The notes under the pieces are model-generated. The model was not told the DNA's origin and did not search any database. It worked only from the letters and a program-made list of their open reading frames with translations. This document shows positions 1 to 13,449 of a stretch of 64,000 nucleotides of DNA, in pieces. The DNA comes from Sphaeramia orbicularis (lineage: Eukaryota; Chordata; Actinopteri; Kurtiformes; Apogonidae): positions 28,285,353 through 28,349,352 of the forward strand of contig NC_043969.1 of assembly GCF_902148855.1 (NCBI RefSeq). The letters are read 5' to 3'. Each line of letters begins with the position of its first letter. Position 1 is the stretch's first letter. Made by a program: the position numbers and the translations under genes.

Positions 1-878
1 AATTGGTTTGGAGCGTGAAACAATTTAAAAATGAGAAATCTGGCTGAAGGAGGAAAAGAAATTAAACTTACAAATTAGCTATTGCTGGACAGTTCTGACA
101 TCAGTATTATTAACATAAGCTGAGATTCTGTACAGATTTAGGACATACAAAAGAATGTTTCAGTGACTGAAAACAAAAATTAAGTCATTGACAATATTAA
201 TATATTTATATTAATACCAACAAGGCTGTTATTTTTTTATGTTCCAAGTTCAGAACATTAAACATTTGTTTAAAATTGAAGGTAGTAGTCACTGTCTTGT
301 GGGTAGTGTCTTGTAGGATCATCCTTCTCCTTCCAGTCTGTTCTAAACCTCCATTTTGGCTCAGGACCTTTCCAGTTTCCTCCAGCACTACTCACCAGTT
401 TCCAGGCAATCCGAAAAATGGTGCTCACATGGAATGAAAAGAAAAATTCACAAGGAATCTACACAAAGATCAAAAGTTGCACTTGGCCTCTTTCTTCCCC
501 GTATAAAAAAAAAAAGATAAAAAAAAAAAAAAAAGTGTAACTGCAACCCGTTCCCCTCCCAACCTCAAGTCGGAGACACTGTTACCCTCTGAAAATCATA
601 CAGAATACAGTACATCACGTTTTGTTTTACTTCACTGGAACTGCAAAACAAGAGGGTGGGGATGGGCGGGGAACAGAAATAAGAATTTACCAAGTCTACA
701 CTGAATATGATTCTCTGTGGATCCACACAGAAATCAGAGGGAACAGTGAAACTGCGTATTTTTTTTAGTAGCGGCGTCCATGACTGCTAAACAGCGACTA
801 TCTTCCCTGCCTGATTTTCACAAGTCCTCTTTGCCCCAGCAGTGAGAGCAAGGGAGGCAGATAAGGTTGTGGTCATGC
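1..878 (-). other. clptm1: 3' UTR of CLPTM1 (partial)
   Basis: Non-coding sequence directly after the CLPTM1 stop codon on the minus strand. It contains A-rich runs near 508-535 and no long conserved frame. I saw no AATAAA-type signal (TTTATT on the plus strand), so the transcript end may lie beyond the left edge. Confidence 0.5.
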
Positions 879-3800
879 TTAATCGTTCTTCTTCTCCCCC
901 TCTGATTTGTCTGTGATGGCTGTGACTGCAGGAGCAGCGTCTGCTGCTGCTGTGTTGTTCTGAGTGTGGTCTACTCCACTGGTACCAAACTCATTGACCC
1001 TGTTGGGATCGACCCGGTAGATCCAACGCTGGTAAAGGTAGATGAAGAACACAACATCTGTGGGGGAAACAAAGGTCAGTCCCATTAGAAATAAATAGTA
1101 TAATTTATATGAATAATAATAATATTAATAACAATAACATTAAAGTTGGCCCATTCAGTGAAATACTCCAGTAAATAAATGAATGAATTCAGGAGATGGA
1201 TCCACCATCCAAAATTCATCTAGTTATGAATTCAAACTACTTCAGAAAAATAAGCAGCCGTTTGCAGAGGTAGATGTCAATGAGGACAACCACAAATACT
1301 GAACTTGATTTTTACAATAGCTTTAACAGCTGATGTCTAATTTTGTCTCGATGAAACTGTCATGTCAACAGTTCCTTAAAAGCAGCCTGTGAGCCAAACA
1401 GAGTATTTGAAACCAGTTTGTTAATGATGTCTAGTAAAACCTACTTAACTTGTACAATTAAGACTGCAACATGAGTTCATGAATCGAGGAGGAGAACTTA
1501 GCAAAGTGACACCAGATGGAGCTAGAGGGTTTATTTAACAGGTTTGGTGATACACAAAGGGTTTTAATTATGATTTGACAATTAATCTGTTAATTATATT
1601 GAGTCAAATAGAATGCAGTGAATAACAATACTGAATTTCCTCTAATCAAAATGTAACAGGACATAACCTGAAAAGAAAGAGAGGCAGAGCATTTTCTCTA
1701 AATGAACCATATATTTGTCCAAATTAACTCCCCGCCTACTTTAGCTATCACCGTGGTGACCACTGAGCAAAATCTGAAACCACCTCCAGCAAAAAACACT
1801 GCACCTCTCTGCTCATCTTCATCTAAACCAGAAATAGCTCCTCCTGAATGTAAGAAGAGGACACTAACTAGTTTTACCTGCTGTTGTTCTGCTATATTCA
1901 AAGACAAATGCACTGTGCTGTAAACAAGTAGACAAAGGGAGACGCACCATCTCTGAGGCATCCTATCCTGTACATCATGGGCATCTTGATGACAAAGGCA
2001 AACAGGTCATCAATAAAGGTATTGAGAGCCTTGTAGGTGAGCATCCTCCATGGGAGGTGGGCCACAGACTTCATTTTGTAATTGATGAAAAGCTGTGGCG
2101 TCATTGTAATGAAACCTTAAAGACATAAGGTAAGACATCAGTTAGGCAGTATGAACAATTGTACACCAGAGGCAGTGAACTACAAAGCAGATGACATGAC
2201 TGAATGTGCCCTTCTGTGCACTATTTATACACAGAGCATTAGTGGACCCCTGGGAATTGGATACGTAACCATGATGCAAGTATGAAAACATGAGCTGTGT
2301 ATGCATCCACTTAGAGACAAAGTGATTAAGAGACAATAATAATAATAATTAGCTTCCAGCTCTGTTTATGAGTCATCAACATCAGTTTAACACCTGACCT
2401 GAATTTAGAAAACAAAGGACAGACAAATGAGAGATAGGTAGTGGAGTGTATAATCTTCAGATAAACTTACCAAAAGTTAACAAGAAGCCATAGAGCATGC
2501 TGAGTACCCATGAGTACCAGCCTTTGTGCTCTACGTACAATAAACTGTAGACAGCATAGCAGCCAAACAGAGGGTAGAGAAGCCACGACAAGTACTTAAA
2601 GGCCATCTGTGGGGGGAAAAAAAACAAACAAAACAATGAATCTATTTATAGGATATTCTGTTGACACAAAAAGGTAAAACATGCTTGCCCTCCTACAACA
2701 TATTAATATAGTATCATATATCTGACATGTTACATATCCTCTCTAACAGCCTGTATAAGTGCTCAGTCAAGTCATGGTTTAACTTACGTCATCATAGATT
2801 TTCGTCGAAGACTCCACATATGTTGATTTGTCAGTGAATACCAATCTTGGGAGCACTCCTCCGATTTTGTTCTCTCTATCCAACTTAAGAAAGACACATC
2901 TGGTGGTTAGTGGAATATAAGAAGTACAAATGCATGACATAATGTATGAACCAGTATTTACTATGTACAGTAGTGTAGTTTTTACATCTCTATGGCTACA
3001 TTCAATAGTCACCCATTTTAGAACAATTAAATAAACATAAAAATAAACAAAATGGGACTTACTTTGACATCCATGACCTTGGTGATTTTCCATAGGTCGA
3101 TAAGAAGGCCAATAAAGACACTGACTTGCACCACAAAGTTGGTCTCATTGTCTAGAATGTACAGCAGCACAACCAGAGACTGGAACACACCGAAGATGAT
3201 GGACCGTACCGACAGACCTTCCAAAGACTGCCGGCTGTTCCAGAACTGGATGTCTGAGACAAAGAGAAAAAAAGATGGTGATGACAACACTATAATAACT
3301 TGTTGGAGAAAGAAATCCCAAATACTCTTGTGACCTCACCATTCTTGAAGGCTAAGAACTCAAAGATGCTGTGCACAATAGAGACAACAATGGTCAGTCC
3401 CAGGAGATAGGGGTTGGTTTCCAGAAGGGCCACCTTTACAAACAGAAAGTTTATTGTAACTACAGTCGGAAATGTAACACAAACAATCCCAAATTTGTGT
3501 TTGAATTAAGTCCAGAGGCTGCAGCTGAAAAAGTGCACCACCTGCACTTTATTCGGGACACAAAGCAGGGTGTCTGTTGCACAAGATTATTCTACAAGGC
3601 CAAATATGTTACAAGGATATATTAAAACACTAGGTGACCTATGTACAGCATTACAGTTTCTTTTAGATTGTGATGATTTTCTGAAAACTAAGACGCAACA
3701 AAATAACACAGAATAGTTAAACACCTAAAATGTCACTGAAATGTTTTATATGTAGGGTTAAAACTAGGGATGTACCGATACCAATACCAATATCGGGTCC

Positions 3801-6800
3801 AATACTCAGCGTGTGTACTTGTACTCGTAAAAGTACTCCAATACAACCGCACCGATACCACTTACAGCAGCAGGTACGTGGTGGAGGAGTGTGGGGAGTG
3901 TAAAGATTTGTCAAAATAAATGACGGTGACAAAAGTAACACTGACTGCAAGTAACGTTAAAGACACAGACAGATATGAATGGAGCGTTCTGTCCATCCTC
4001 TGCATAAATTCCATCCATTTTCCAGGTGCTCGCGGATGTGTACCCAGACGGAGAATACCACTGGGAACCATGGAGGTAGAGGATCTTTTCAAAGAGCAAT
4101 TGTGTGAGTTAGCGAAAAACTACCGACATATTTATGACAACTCCCCAGGGCTGGGCCAGTTTCCGTCCTACTTATAATGTCAGTAAGGAGCAGTGCGGAC
4201 CTCCGCCAGTGGAAATGAATACTAGCCTTAACGCTCATTTATCTTTTCCCTACCTTCTGAAGCTTTGCTTTTAAACCTTACTAGCTGAGACGCTACCTCT
4301 GTCGTCTCCATGCTTGTAATTACTGACTTTCATCTTCTTCTCAAAAAACTTTACTCTTCTTCGTGGTATTTGTCCAGTATGGTTAATTAAGAGCGGTGCC
4401 CCCTGGTGAATTGATTGAGAAATGCTCATTCCAATGCATTAAATGTCAGTAGCAGCACTCTGTTACAGTCAGAGTAATGACAACGACAATAAAGCACATT
4501 TTCAAAAGTAACTAAGAACTGTAATGGTATTATTAAGTATTTATATCGGTACTCGGTACTGGCAAGTACTCAAATGTAAGTACTTGTACTTGGTCTGGAA
4601 AAAAGTGGTATCGGTGCATCCCTAGTTAAAACTAAGAAAAATAAGAGTAATAATGACCTTAACAGAGTCTTGGTCTTCATCAGACTGTTCATAGGTGTCC
4701 TCAGGTAGGAAATTCCACGGTGAACGTGCGTTCTGTGCAGCATACAACTGCCAGCGCCACAGAGACAGCGGGCAGAAGGTGAGGCGAAGTGGGAGTTTTG
4801 TCAGGGTCTCATTAATGGGATAGTAATCCTTCTGAAGGTTCCAGTAGTCGTTGAAGTACACGATTGGATAGTAGTCGCCGCTTACTGCATCAAACTTAAC
4901 ATCTAGTGAGACACAATAAAAAGTAAACAAAGGTTGTACAAAGTTAGCATGTGGTTTTCCATAAATTAAAATTACTCATAAAGCAACACTCACTATCTGG
5001 TACATTAAACCACTTTGCAATTAGGCAATGTTAAAAACTTTCTCTGTATGGTAAAGAGATGAGTAGTGGATCTTACGCTGGTCTAGAGGAGGAGGGACAG
5101 AGCCCTTGACCCAGGCAGTGTGGTCATCCACCATATTGATGGTGAGGTTTGGGTGCCAGTGAGAGATTATTTCAACTGGACCATGGCTCTCTGCCCGCTG
5201 TCAAGAAATACATTTAAGATGCATCAGTGATGAGTTTAAACAAATATTTCACATTTCTTCCAAAAATCAACAGTATTAGTGCAGAAACAAGTGACTTTTT
5301 CAAAAAACACCATAATGTTACCTATCATTTACATTATTAGCACATTAAGTTCTTAATTTTTCATTTAGAGAATACGTTCCTGTGTGAACCCTTCCACAAA
5401 CTAAAGAGAAATTATCTCCTTGTTACTAAAATGAATTCTGTAATGCAATTTCACGAATTAATCTACACAGGCAACCATTTGTGCAAGCACTGGCAGCTTG
5501 ATTCATTCAACTTAATTATTTAAATAAACATGTCCTACTCACATTTATTCTACTTTATTTATTACTACTTGGTTGTGAGGCCACATATGTATTTCAAAAG
5601 GACTATGCCCCATATATTTCATAATAGATTAAAAATTTGAACCTTTATCATCTCAGGATCTGCTTCCGTCTCTCCTGTTAGCAGATTCTTGGTCTTCAGA
5701 AACTTTCTGCGTTTAAATTTGTTTAGCACTGAGGGAGTAAATACACAACATGAGCTGTTAACTCTTTGAAATAAACACACAAGTCAGTACATTAATAAAC
5801 CTTTTGTTGAAGGTTTACAGATTTGTGTAATGTTCTATACTTGTACTCACTTCGTGTTGCATGAACTGTTGCCAGTCTGCGATACTGGCCTTTGCGTTTG
5901 GGGTCTGGGTTGAACCCACTTTTAGTGAAGTAGACGTGTATGTACAAGGAGCCATTCTGCTGCACTTTCTACAAGCAGACACCCAAAAGAGATTTTAAGT
6001 TAAAAACAGGTCAAACATGTTTCCATCTGCTACTTCTCACTATCCATTTCTAGTCTGTCACTACCCTCCCTCTTCTCACCCCCAGTTACAAATATTTCAC
6101 ATTGCACCACCCTTCTTTCCTCAATCATTTTGCCTTCCCCACCTCTGGGATGTCCATCTCCTTATAATGCTGGTAGCAGCCATCCCCATTCTCCCCTGTG
6201 GTCCAGTCTCCATAGACCAGGTCCCTGTGGAACCAGAACAGGGCCTCTGTGTTGTTGAAGTCAGAGAACACCTCCTCCTGGGAAACATAGACGTACAAGT
6301 CCTACAGGCACAGAGACGGAGGAAAGGTGTTTATGACATTAGAAAGTCCAGGGAGATTGAGCAGCTAAGTGTGACAGGGACATGTGTTTTATGTCTAAAT
6401 ACAGTTCATCAGGGGCTCAGAGTATGAGGGGATGTGTTGACGAATAAACAGATTTAAATTAATTTACGCATAACCACAAGTCAAAAGAGGGGACAAGTGA
6501 AATACCATGAGGGTGTCCTTGGGAAAGAGGTTCCTGCTGGGTACTCTGGGTGCCCCGGCTGGTGTGTTTGGGTCTGGAGTTGATGGCCCTCGGCGGAACC
6601 AGCTACTGATTGCCCAGATTATGAAAATTCTGAAGAAATTAAAAAAAGAAGAGAAAAAAAGAAAAGAGTATAAACTTAGATTATTATTTACATTTACAAT
6701 AGACAAATGTCAGTAAAAATGCCACAGTGTTTGGCCTTTTCTCTTTAGAACTATATAGCTACTACAGGATACTGAAACTACAAAGAGGCTAATCTGACTA

Positions 6801-9800
6801 AAAGGTATCCAGTCAGGCTGCATTACATTTAACATGTGAATGGAGGGAGTGTCTTCATTTTTGTTTTATCAGCACACACTATGCAGTATTTTAGGTTTAT
6901 TTACACTATTTACACCACAGTTCCTGTGTTAAAATGCTAAACCTGATAAATGTTAACACAACAAAATGTTTAATGAATCAAATTGTTCCTCTCAACTTCA
7001 AGGTAGCTGAGTGGCGAAGTAACTGCTTCCAAAAACAGCAAAAGTGTACGGCACTGGCTTCAACATACTTGCTGCACAGAACTTTAACCAAAAAATATTT
7101 AAAATGTAGATCTGAATGTCGGAAAAACAACAAAAGATAGAAAAAACAACTCATAACTACAGAGTTATGGTGAAAGTGCCATGGTTTGTATTGCTTTACT
7201 CACATATGATAATAGACCATGACCTGTTGTATTTTTTTTTTTTCATGATTACTTAGGCCACACTTTTGGAAATATAATCTATTTTTGCAAAACTCTAGAG
7301 ACTAACAAATTGAGACACACAGATTAACCCTTTATAGGGCACTCATAGAAATATTCTAAAATTCAAAATTTCAACCTTAGTATGTTATTGGAGAACATAA
7401 CAAAACTTTATTACTTTTGTGAAATTTTTCAAAAATTTTTTAATGTCATGTAGAAAATCAAGGTCAATTAAGTGTCCATATTTGGTTCCTTGCCTGTAAG
7501 CAGCAGGGAAAAAAATTACTAAAAGTATATAGAAAAAATACAAGAAAAACACATGTAAGGTGAAAGGAACATGTATTTTAGAACATTAAACCAAAGTAAT
7601 TGCTGATCCAGACACCTGTCAACATACACATGATCCCTTTGAACATCATTACTTACAGTACCATTACTTCACGGTACCTAACAAAGCAGGTACATTTACT
7701 GTTCATGCAGAGGTGGACCTTGCAGACCCTGTAGACTACAATGGACCTAAGATTGTTGACTCACTGTCCTCACTGTAACTGTTGCTGTCACTGTCTAGTA
7801 ATGTGCGCGGAAATTACCACAAATAGTCACTTGCCTGATAAAGGGTTAAACAATATGGCCAATCAATCGCCACCAAAAGAATATTTCAAAAGGATATAGG
7901 GCAGATGTTTTCATGTTTATTGATTAATTATTGGGACTTAGATGTTCAGTTATCCCGTTTCTAATATAGTGACAGTAAATATTCACTTTGTTAAGTTCTA
8001 CTAACCACAAAACCATGCACACGAAAACAGCAAACAGCACACATCTCCTGCAAACATAACAAACTGCATCAACTACATGCATATAGACTATATTAAAGCA
8101 CTCATGGCTTTTGCTATGTGCAGGGGCAAAGCCACTTGTCATTTTTCAGGTCTCACATCACATACATTCTACATTTAAATCCCCCTAGTATCTTTTTTTA
8201 CATTTGTGAAAAGACATTACCACAATTTAAAACACAGAAAAGGAATCACTCACCTGAAGAGAACTCCTTTAATGACCTGCCATGCATTTGGTGCTTGTTG
8301 CTGCTGTTGCTGTTGAGCGTCCTGTGCATTTCCAGCTGCCTGCACAGTTTGCCCATCTGTTGTTGCAGCAGTCCCATTGCTGCTCACCTACAACCACAAA
8401 TATGGCAGGTCAGGAGTGTCACACCAATTATACTTTGATGGCAACAGGCTATGAAATAAATATCATCAACAGCTGCCTGGGTATCAAGAGTAACTAAAGC
8501 AGCTATTAGTTAGACACAGGCATTGGGCTTAACTAAAACCCAAAAGTGGTAACTACAGGAGTCTAATTTGATCTATGTAAAGACCGTAGGGTAAAAAAAA
8601 CACAAAAACAAAACTTAAACACACAACTGATTTATTATGTTGTAAACAAATAATTGCCATATTTATAACTGAAAACAACAAGCCAGAAGATAAATGTCCA
8701 GCTTTTAACAATTACTGACTAAATAACATGATGGGATACATACGCTGAGACAAAATGGCTAGTGTTTAACATCTATTAGTTCATGTGACTGCGAACTACT
8801 GAATTTTAGGAGGTTTTATTGTGTTATTGAACCAACACTTCAAAGGTTACACTCACATGAACATTAAAATGTGAGCTTGTTGGCTATAATTGTATCAAGC
8901 ATAATCTGTGCATCTGTAAAATTCATTAGTTTGTTCTTCAATAGTTTCACCGCTCCCAGCTTCAGCATGTCCATGTAACCCCTGACACGCAGGCTACATT
9001 TCTATTCAAGTGAGACAATAGACAAGCACATGCCAAGTCATGAGACTCATTCACTATCTAAACATCTAATCTCCCCTGTTGTCACCAATACAAGGGAGAC
9101 CGGAGTCTGGCTTCTACAAACACACACAACTTACTGCTAAAAATGTTTACTGCTAACATTTATTAAGGTGATGAGTGGGCCTACAAAGAAGTGGGGGCTG
9201 GCATTACCGTCATAAACAGCGTATTTCATGGGCATGAAGTGGCTCAAAATAGGCCTTTCATTCTCATGGCCAACTCCAGTTGGGTTACAATGGATACTAT
9301 TCTATTAATATTGAAAAGCATGGATTTGTGTCTCTTGGAGGGATCTGTGTAATAACCATTAACACAGAAAGATTGCCAATATCCTCTACAATAGAAACAG
9401 GTTGTCAGCACCAGGTTAAGATAATAATTTACCATTTGCATGCCTAACAGGGATTAAAAATTAACCAATTGTCAGGAAGGAAAGAAAATGTTCACACTGG
9501 ATTGTCACTTTAGGTGCAAAAAGTTAAAATGGTTCACAGAGCAACAGCCGTTCTTCTAACGAAGACAGTGAAATGCATCCCCTATAGACATTATATTGTT
9601 CAAAATAAAGTTGGCATTTACACCCAAGAGGACAAATGATATTAGGACATGTGCAGTAATTACTGTTAAATCTCTACTCAGCAGAAAATGAAATTAAACC
9701 GAGAAAATGAAAAGGAGAAGATGACACCTCTTGTGATATCTGGCTACTAGCCACTTAGCGTTTCCTCTTGATTAATCTGATAACAGACCATCACAAGTGG

Positions 9801-11069
9801 CCCTCTCAACAAAATCTATAGCAGTTATGTGGAGAGTATTCTCTCTTTAATAAAGTGAGACCCAGTGCAGTGTGTTTGTGCCATACATGCAGTGCATTTT
9901 TCAGATAAGCATCTGTTTTTCTGAGAACAAATCCCTGACAATTAGCAAGAATCCTCTAATGTTCTTGAACTCAATCCAAGGACTGAGTGTCTATGATTTC
10001 AGTGTTGTGTGTTTGAATAAGTTATACCTGTATATTTCAATCAAATCATTAAAATGTGCTTTGAAAACAATATACACTGTTTCCATGAAACAAGTGTTGT
10101 TCTACCTTTGAGTTTTTTCAAAGAATGGAGTACATCCTGCTTTGACGTTAACTGATGGAAATCTTTGTGGTGACAAGTATGACTTCAGGCTAAGAATGAC
10201 CTATGACTAAACCTGAAACACACAAAAACCAAGATTAAAATCATGTCAAACCTGGACCTAAGAGACTTCAACTATCAGTCAAGTATAATACAAAATATAT
10301 TGGCAAATTATCTTAACAGTGTGAGGAGCAACATTTCCGTTTGCTTCTGGAGACTGTTGATTCTCTTCTGTTGGCATGTGATCGACATTTTCATGAATGG
10401 TATGAGTAGCAGTGCTTCATCACCTGGACTGATGATGTTATAAAATAATCAAGCGGTCAAATCCACTGTTAGCCAAACTGCCTGTCCTTCATCTAAGTAG
10501 TCAATTTAATAGAAAGGCCTACCAGGTACGCACTTCTCGGTATTAAATGTGTGCAGGATGTGAAAGTATGAACGCAAAATGTCTTATATTTTGGGCTAAG
10601 TAGGTAAGAAATTGGTTGAGCTGCTTGAGACTGGCCTGGTGAGTCAAGCTGCGCTGTTCAGGTTCAGGCCTGGTGAAAGCTAACTGACACACCGCAGGAG
10701 TCAGCCGGCTACCCCGACCTGACCACCGGGCAACTGCTCGCACCGCCCCCCTTATGTTATTTGACGTCTTCAGGTGAGATTTATCCATCAACACCGCTCT
10801 CAACCGGTAGCCGTTAGGATCTCTCAGCACATCGTTAACGGAAGGAGGGGGTCGTTTTAAAACCTACCGGCACTGCAAACGTCACTGGAGCTCGTGAAAC
10901 GATCGGTAACACGTTAAAATGTTAACGGCCTCACACGCAGAGAACCGAAGAACCAATTAGCTACTCTACCTCGGGTGGTAAAAAGCGAATGCGGTTACAG
11001 GAGTGTCATTCATTTTACCTCGCCGTTGCTCACGGTAGCCTTAGTCGCCTCGCTCTCCTGCGTCGCCAT
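879..11069 (-). CDS. clptm1: CLPTM1, multi-pass membrane protein (cleft lip and palate transmembrane protein 1), 14 coding exons
   Basis: Coding exons in transcript order: 11019-11069, 8254-8387, 6506-6629, 6143-6301, 5851-5968, 5643-5728, 5077-5197, 4658-4902, 3340-3433, 3063-3253, 2788-2883, 2471-2606, 1948-2115, 879-1057. Together they give 1902 nt and 633 aa, with every junction in frame; human is about 669 aa. Recognisable blocks are NAWQVIKGVLFRIFIIWAIS, SHWHPNLTIN, CPLSLWRWQLYAAQ, DIQFWNSRQSLEGLSVRS and FINYKMKSVAHLPWRMLTYK. A hydrophobic segment near the N terminus is followed by a large lumenal domain, then by several membrane segments in the last third. The family acts in the ER and Golgi; CLPTM1 is known to restrain forward trafficking of GABA-A receptors. 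The start is chosen because MATQESEATK leads straight into the conserved block. The C-terminal tail is shorter than in human. Introns 1 (2.6 kb) and 2 (1.6 kb) are the largest, and introns 2 and 8 carry transposons. Confidence 0.96.
3765..4624. mobile_element. Non-autonomous hAT-like DNA transposon in CLPTM1 intron 8
   Basis: The terminal inverted repeats begin TAGGGATGTACCGATACCA at 3765 and end, on the opposite strand, with TAGGGATGCACCGATACCA at 4624. An exact 8-bp target duplication GTTAAAAC flanks the element at 3757-3764 and 4625-4632. The 8-bp duplication and these termini fit hAT. An internal open frame at about 4070-4177 begins MEVEDLFKEQLCELAKNYRH. It has the flavour of the start of a MADF/Myb-like domain but is too short to be sure. 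No transposase is visible. Confidence 0.85.
7324..7849. mobile_element. Non-autonomous piggyBac-like element in CLPTM1 intron 2
   Basis: The element is bounded by TTAA at 7324-7327 and 7846-7849, the target site of the piggyBac superfamily. The inner termini are CCCTTTATAGGGCA on the left and, read inwards from the right, CCCTTTATCAGGCAAGTG. On the minus strand, 7740-7797 reads as a Ser/Asp-rich stretch resembling the acidic start of a piggyBac transposase. The rest of a transposase is missing. The family call rests on the TTAA and terminal sequence only. Confidence 0.7.
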
Positions 11070-11180
11070 CTTTCCTTGTCTCTGTCGCGCACACACCACA
11101 CTACTGCTGGCTGGGAAACTGCGCATCGTATCGCGAGAGTTCCGTTGAAGTGTCGTAGAAGTGACGTGTTTTCAGGGGAG
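11070..11180 (-). promoter_or_regulatory. clptm1: CLPTM1 5' UTR and core promoter region
   Basis: A GC-rich, CpG-containing stretch directly upstream of the CLPTM1 start codon. It holds TCGCGAGA at 11131-11138, eight bases of the TCTCGCGAGA element found in TATA-less housekeeping promoters. It also holds TGACGTG, a CRE-like half site, at 11162-11168. No TATA box is evident. The promoter role is inferred from position and motifs. Confidence 0.5.
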
Positions 11181-12349
11181 TGATAAAAACAGTGAGGCTG
11201 ATAAATATTGTAAGCTCTTTTTAGTGACACCGCTGATGAAACAGTATGAAACGCTGTGCTTAGTCATCCATCTTCAGGAGTTTCAGTAAAGTAAACTCTG
11301 CTTATATACCGACAATAGAATCTTATGTATCTGGCAGCTGAAGCAACTTTTTAAACTTGATACAATAAATAAGACCAGGTTCTAGTTTTGAAGCTCTGAA
11401 TATTGCATTTAAGGTTGAATACTGCTGCTATTAGTACCTTGCTTCATTTTTCTACTACACTGCACTCTGAAATACTCTGCAGAAGAAATACAATTAGCTG
11501 ACTGGTCAAAGTACGCAGACACAAGATTAAATACGAATTGTTAAGCATAGAACACAATATTGTTTATACTGTTTGTACAAACACATCTATTTCATCTGAT
11601 AAACTACAGTACTGTCAAACTGTTTTATTATTATTACATTACCCTTTGGCACATCGTAACAACAGCACCTAAGAGACTGACATTGTTTTTCTTCTACAAA
11701 ATGAGCAGCATTCATTATGTATGTATTGAAAATAATTAAAGGAAAAGAAACCACCAGAATAATGAATTAACATTTCATTTGTAATCTTGAGATGACATTT
11801 CAACAGTTAGTAAGGCATACAGTATCATTCGTGAAATGTACATTGACAAAAGCTGACCGTTAGGGAAACTGATGGTATGACGGACTATGAGAGGCAGTGA
11901 TGTAGCGCTTCACTGTTAGGTGAACATTTTGATGCATTGTACCATGGAGAAACCGGCATAGTAAACACATTTAAGTTGTAACTTTTAATGTAACAAGAAC
12001 GTACTTAAACATTCATACCATCAAAGTTCTATTTCAACTCTCATATCCATGTTATATTTATGCAACAGCTATATACACACAAAGATGTTCCTATGTGTAC
12101 ATAAAATGCAAAACACTAGAGGCTAGATGACAGAGGGAAAAAAAGAGAAGTGGAAAATGTCCTCAAACTACACATGATAAAATGTGTCATGCTCATGTGA
12201 AACAGACCAAAAAAGGAACTTTAATAATTATGATGTAACATGAAGCTGAAGGTCATTAAAAATGTTAGTACAAGTTATATTTGTTACATCATACAGACTG
12301 AGACACATCTAAGAAAACTAAATGCAACGCAGAATCCAACATTTTTGTA
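11181..12349. other. Intergenic spacer, CLPTM1-TBCB
   Basis: AT-rich spacer without a recognisable gene. A TTTATT at 11624-11629 could serve as a distal polyadenylation signal for TBCB on the minus strand. Nothing else can be supported. Confidence 0.4.
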
Positions 12350-13449
12350 AATATACAGTTGCTGCAAATCTTTATTGGTCACTGTAAATTTACAATCTAA
12401 ACCCTCATTTTGTCATCAATTGGTGTACAAAAAAGCACCCTTGAATTTGACTGAGGTCTACTTTCAATCTGAATTGATATAAATTGCATTACGCTTTCAT
12501 TTACTTTAAATGTGGTCCTCCCTGCTGACATAATCTTAATATTCAATATTAATATTCAAGTGGAGACATTTTAAAACTAAACTTGAGCTATTCAGTCACA
12601 AAAATTAGGGGAAATTACATTAATATGTTAACATTAACAAGTAAATGGGACTGTTTTTCAAACTACATACCAAAAAAAAGAAATAGAAATATAAGAAATG
12701 TATGTTTGTCTCAAAGGAAATGATGCATCTAATCTTGGACACTTTGTCATTGCCATATCTAGTATTTTTATGTTTATGTCAACTGATGCAGGGAGAAAAG
12801 ATGAGGGTGATGCTGTGTTTCACGTGAACCGCTGAGGAGTGATTTCATGTTTTGATCTTGACAGCTAATCTGTGTGACTTGATGTTTGTTGAGAATACAA
12901 TTTTCATTTTAATTGTCTGATGGTGAACATTTCCTTCCCCTGTGTGATCCAATAATTACTGTCAATGGACCACTCTTTCAACAATTTACAATAAACCAAA
13001 ACTACTATGACTACAACTGACTATTAACACTTATATACAATCATCTTTGTACACACTAAATGAAGAGAAGTGAAGGTTTCCAAACATTTGATCTGGGCTC
13101 CCACTGTGAGAAACCTAAAGAGCACAACTGCAAAAGAGAACAAGTGCTGGTAAATCAATTTGATAAAACTAAACAGAAGATCTGAACCTTCATTATGCTG
13201 CTGTACATCCTCCTTTACAACCTAATATGAGCTCCTCTTTTGTGTTTACGGCAGCCACTGCTATGTTACCTTTGTGTTACTATGAGGAAATGAAGTCAGG
13301 ATACCTTTAGACACCACTCTTTGGATAATGCATCCCAAGAAATATAAGACAAAACCAAAAGGGTACAATAACAATGACTTTCATTGGTGATTGGATTGAG
13401 GTTGATGCTCAAATGCAGTCTAGCCCTTTGAAGGGGAGACCATACAGTC
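12350..13449 (-). other. tbcb: Probable TBCB 3' UTR
   Basis: Non-coding stretch after the TBCB stop. TTTATT at 12371-12376 reads AATAAA on the minus strand and would end a UTR of about 1.1 kb. The extent is inferred from this signal alone. Confidence 0.4.

Noticed and set aside
6017-6427. 136-codon plus-strand frame over CLPTM1 exon 4
   Set aside because: Antisense of the CLPTM1 exon at 6143-6301 plus intron sequence.
9872-10443. Short plus-strand frames in CLPTM1 intron 1 (for example 10243-10443)
   Set aside because: No domain, no splice context and ordinary AT-rich intron composition.
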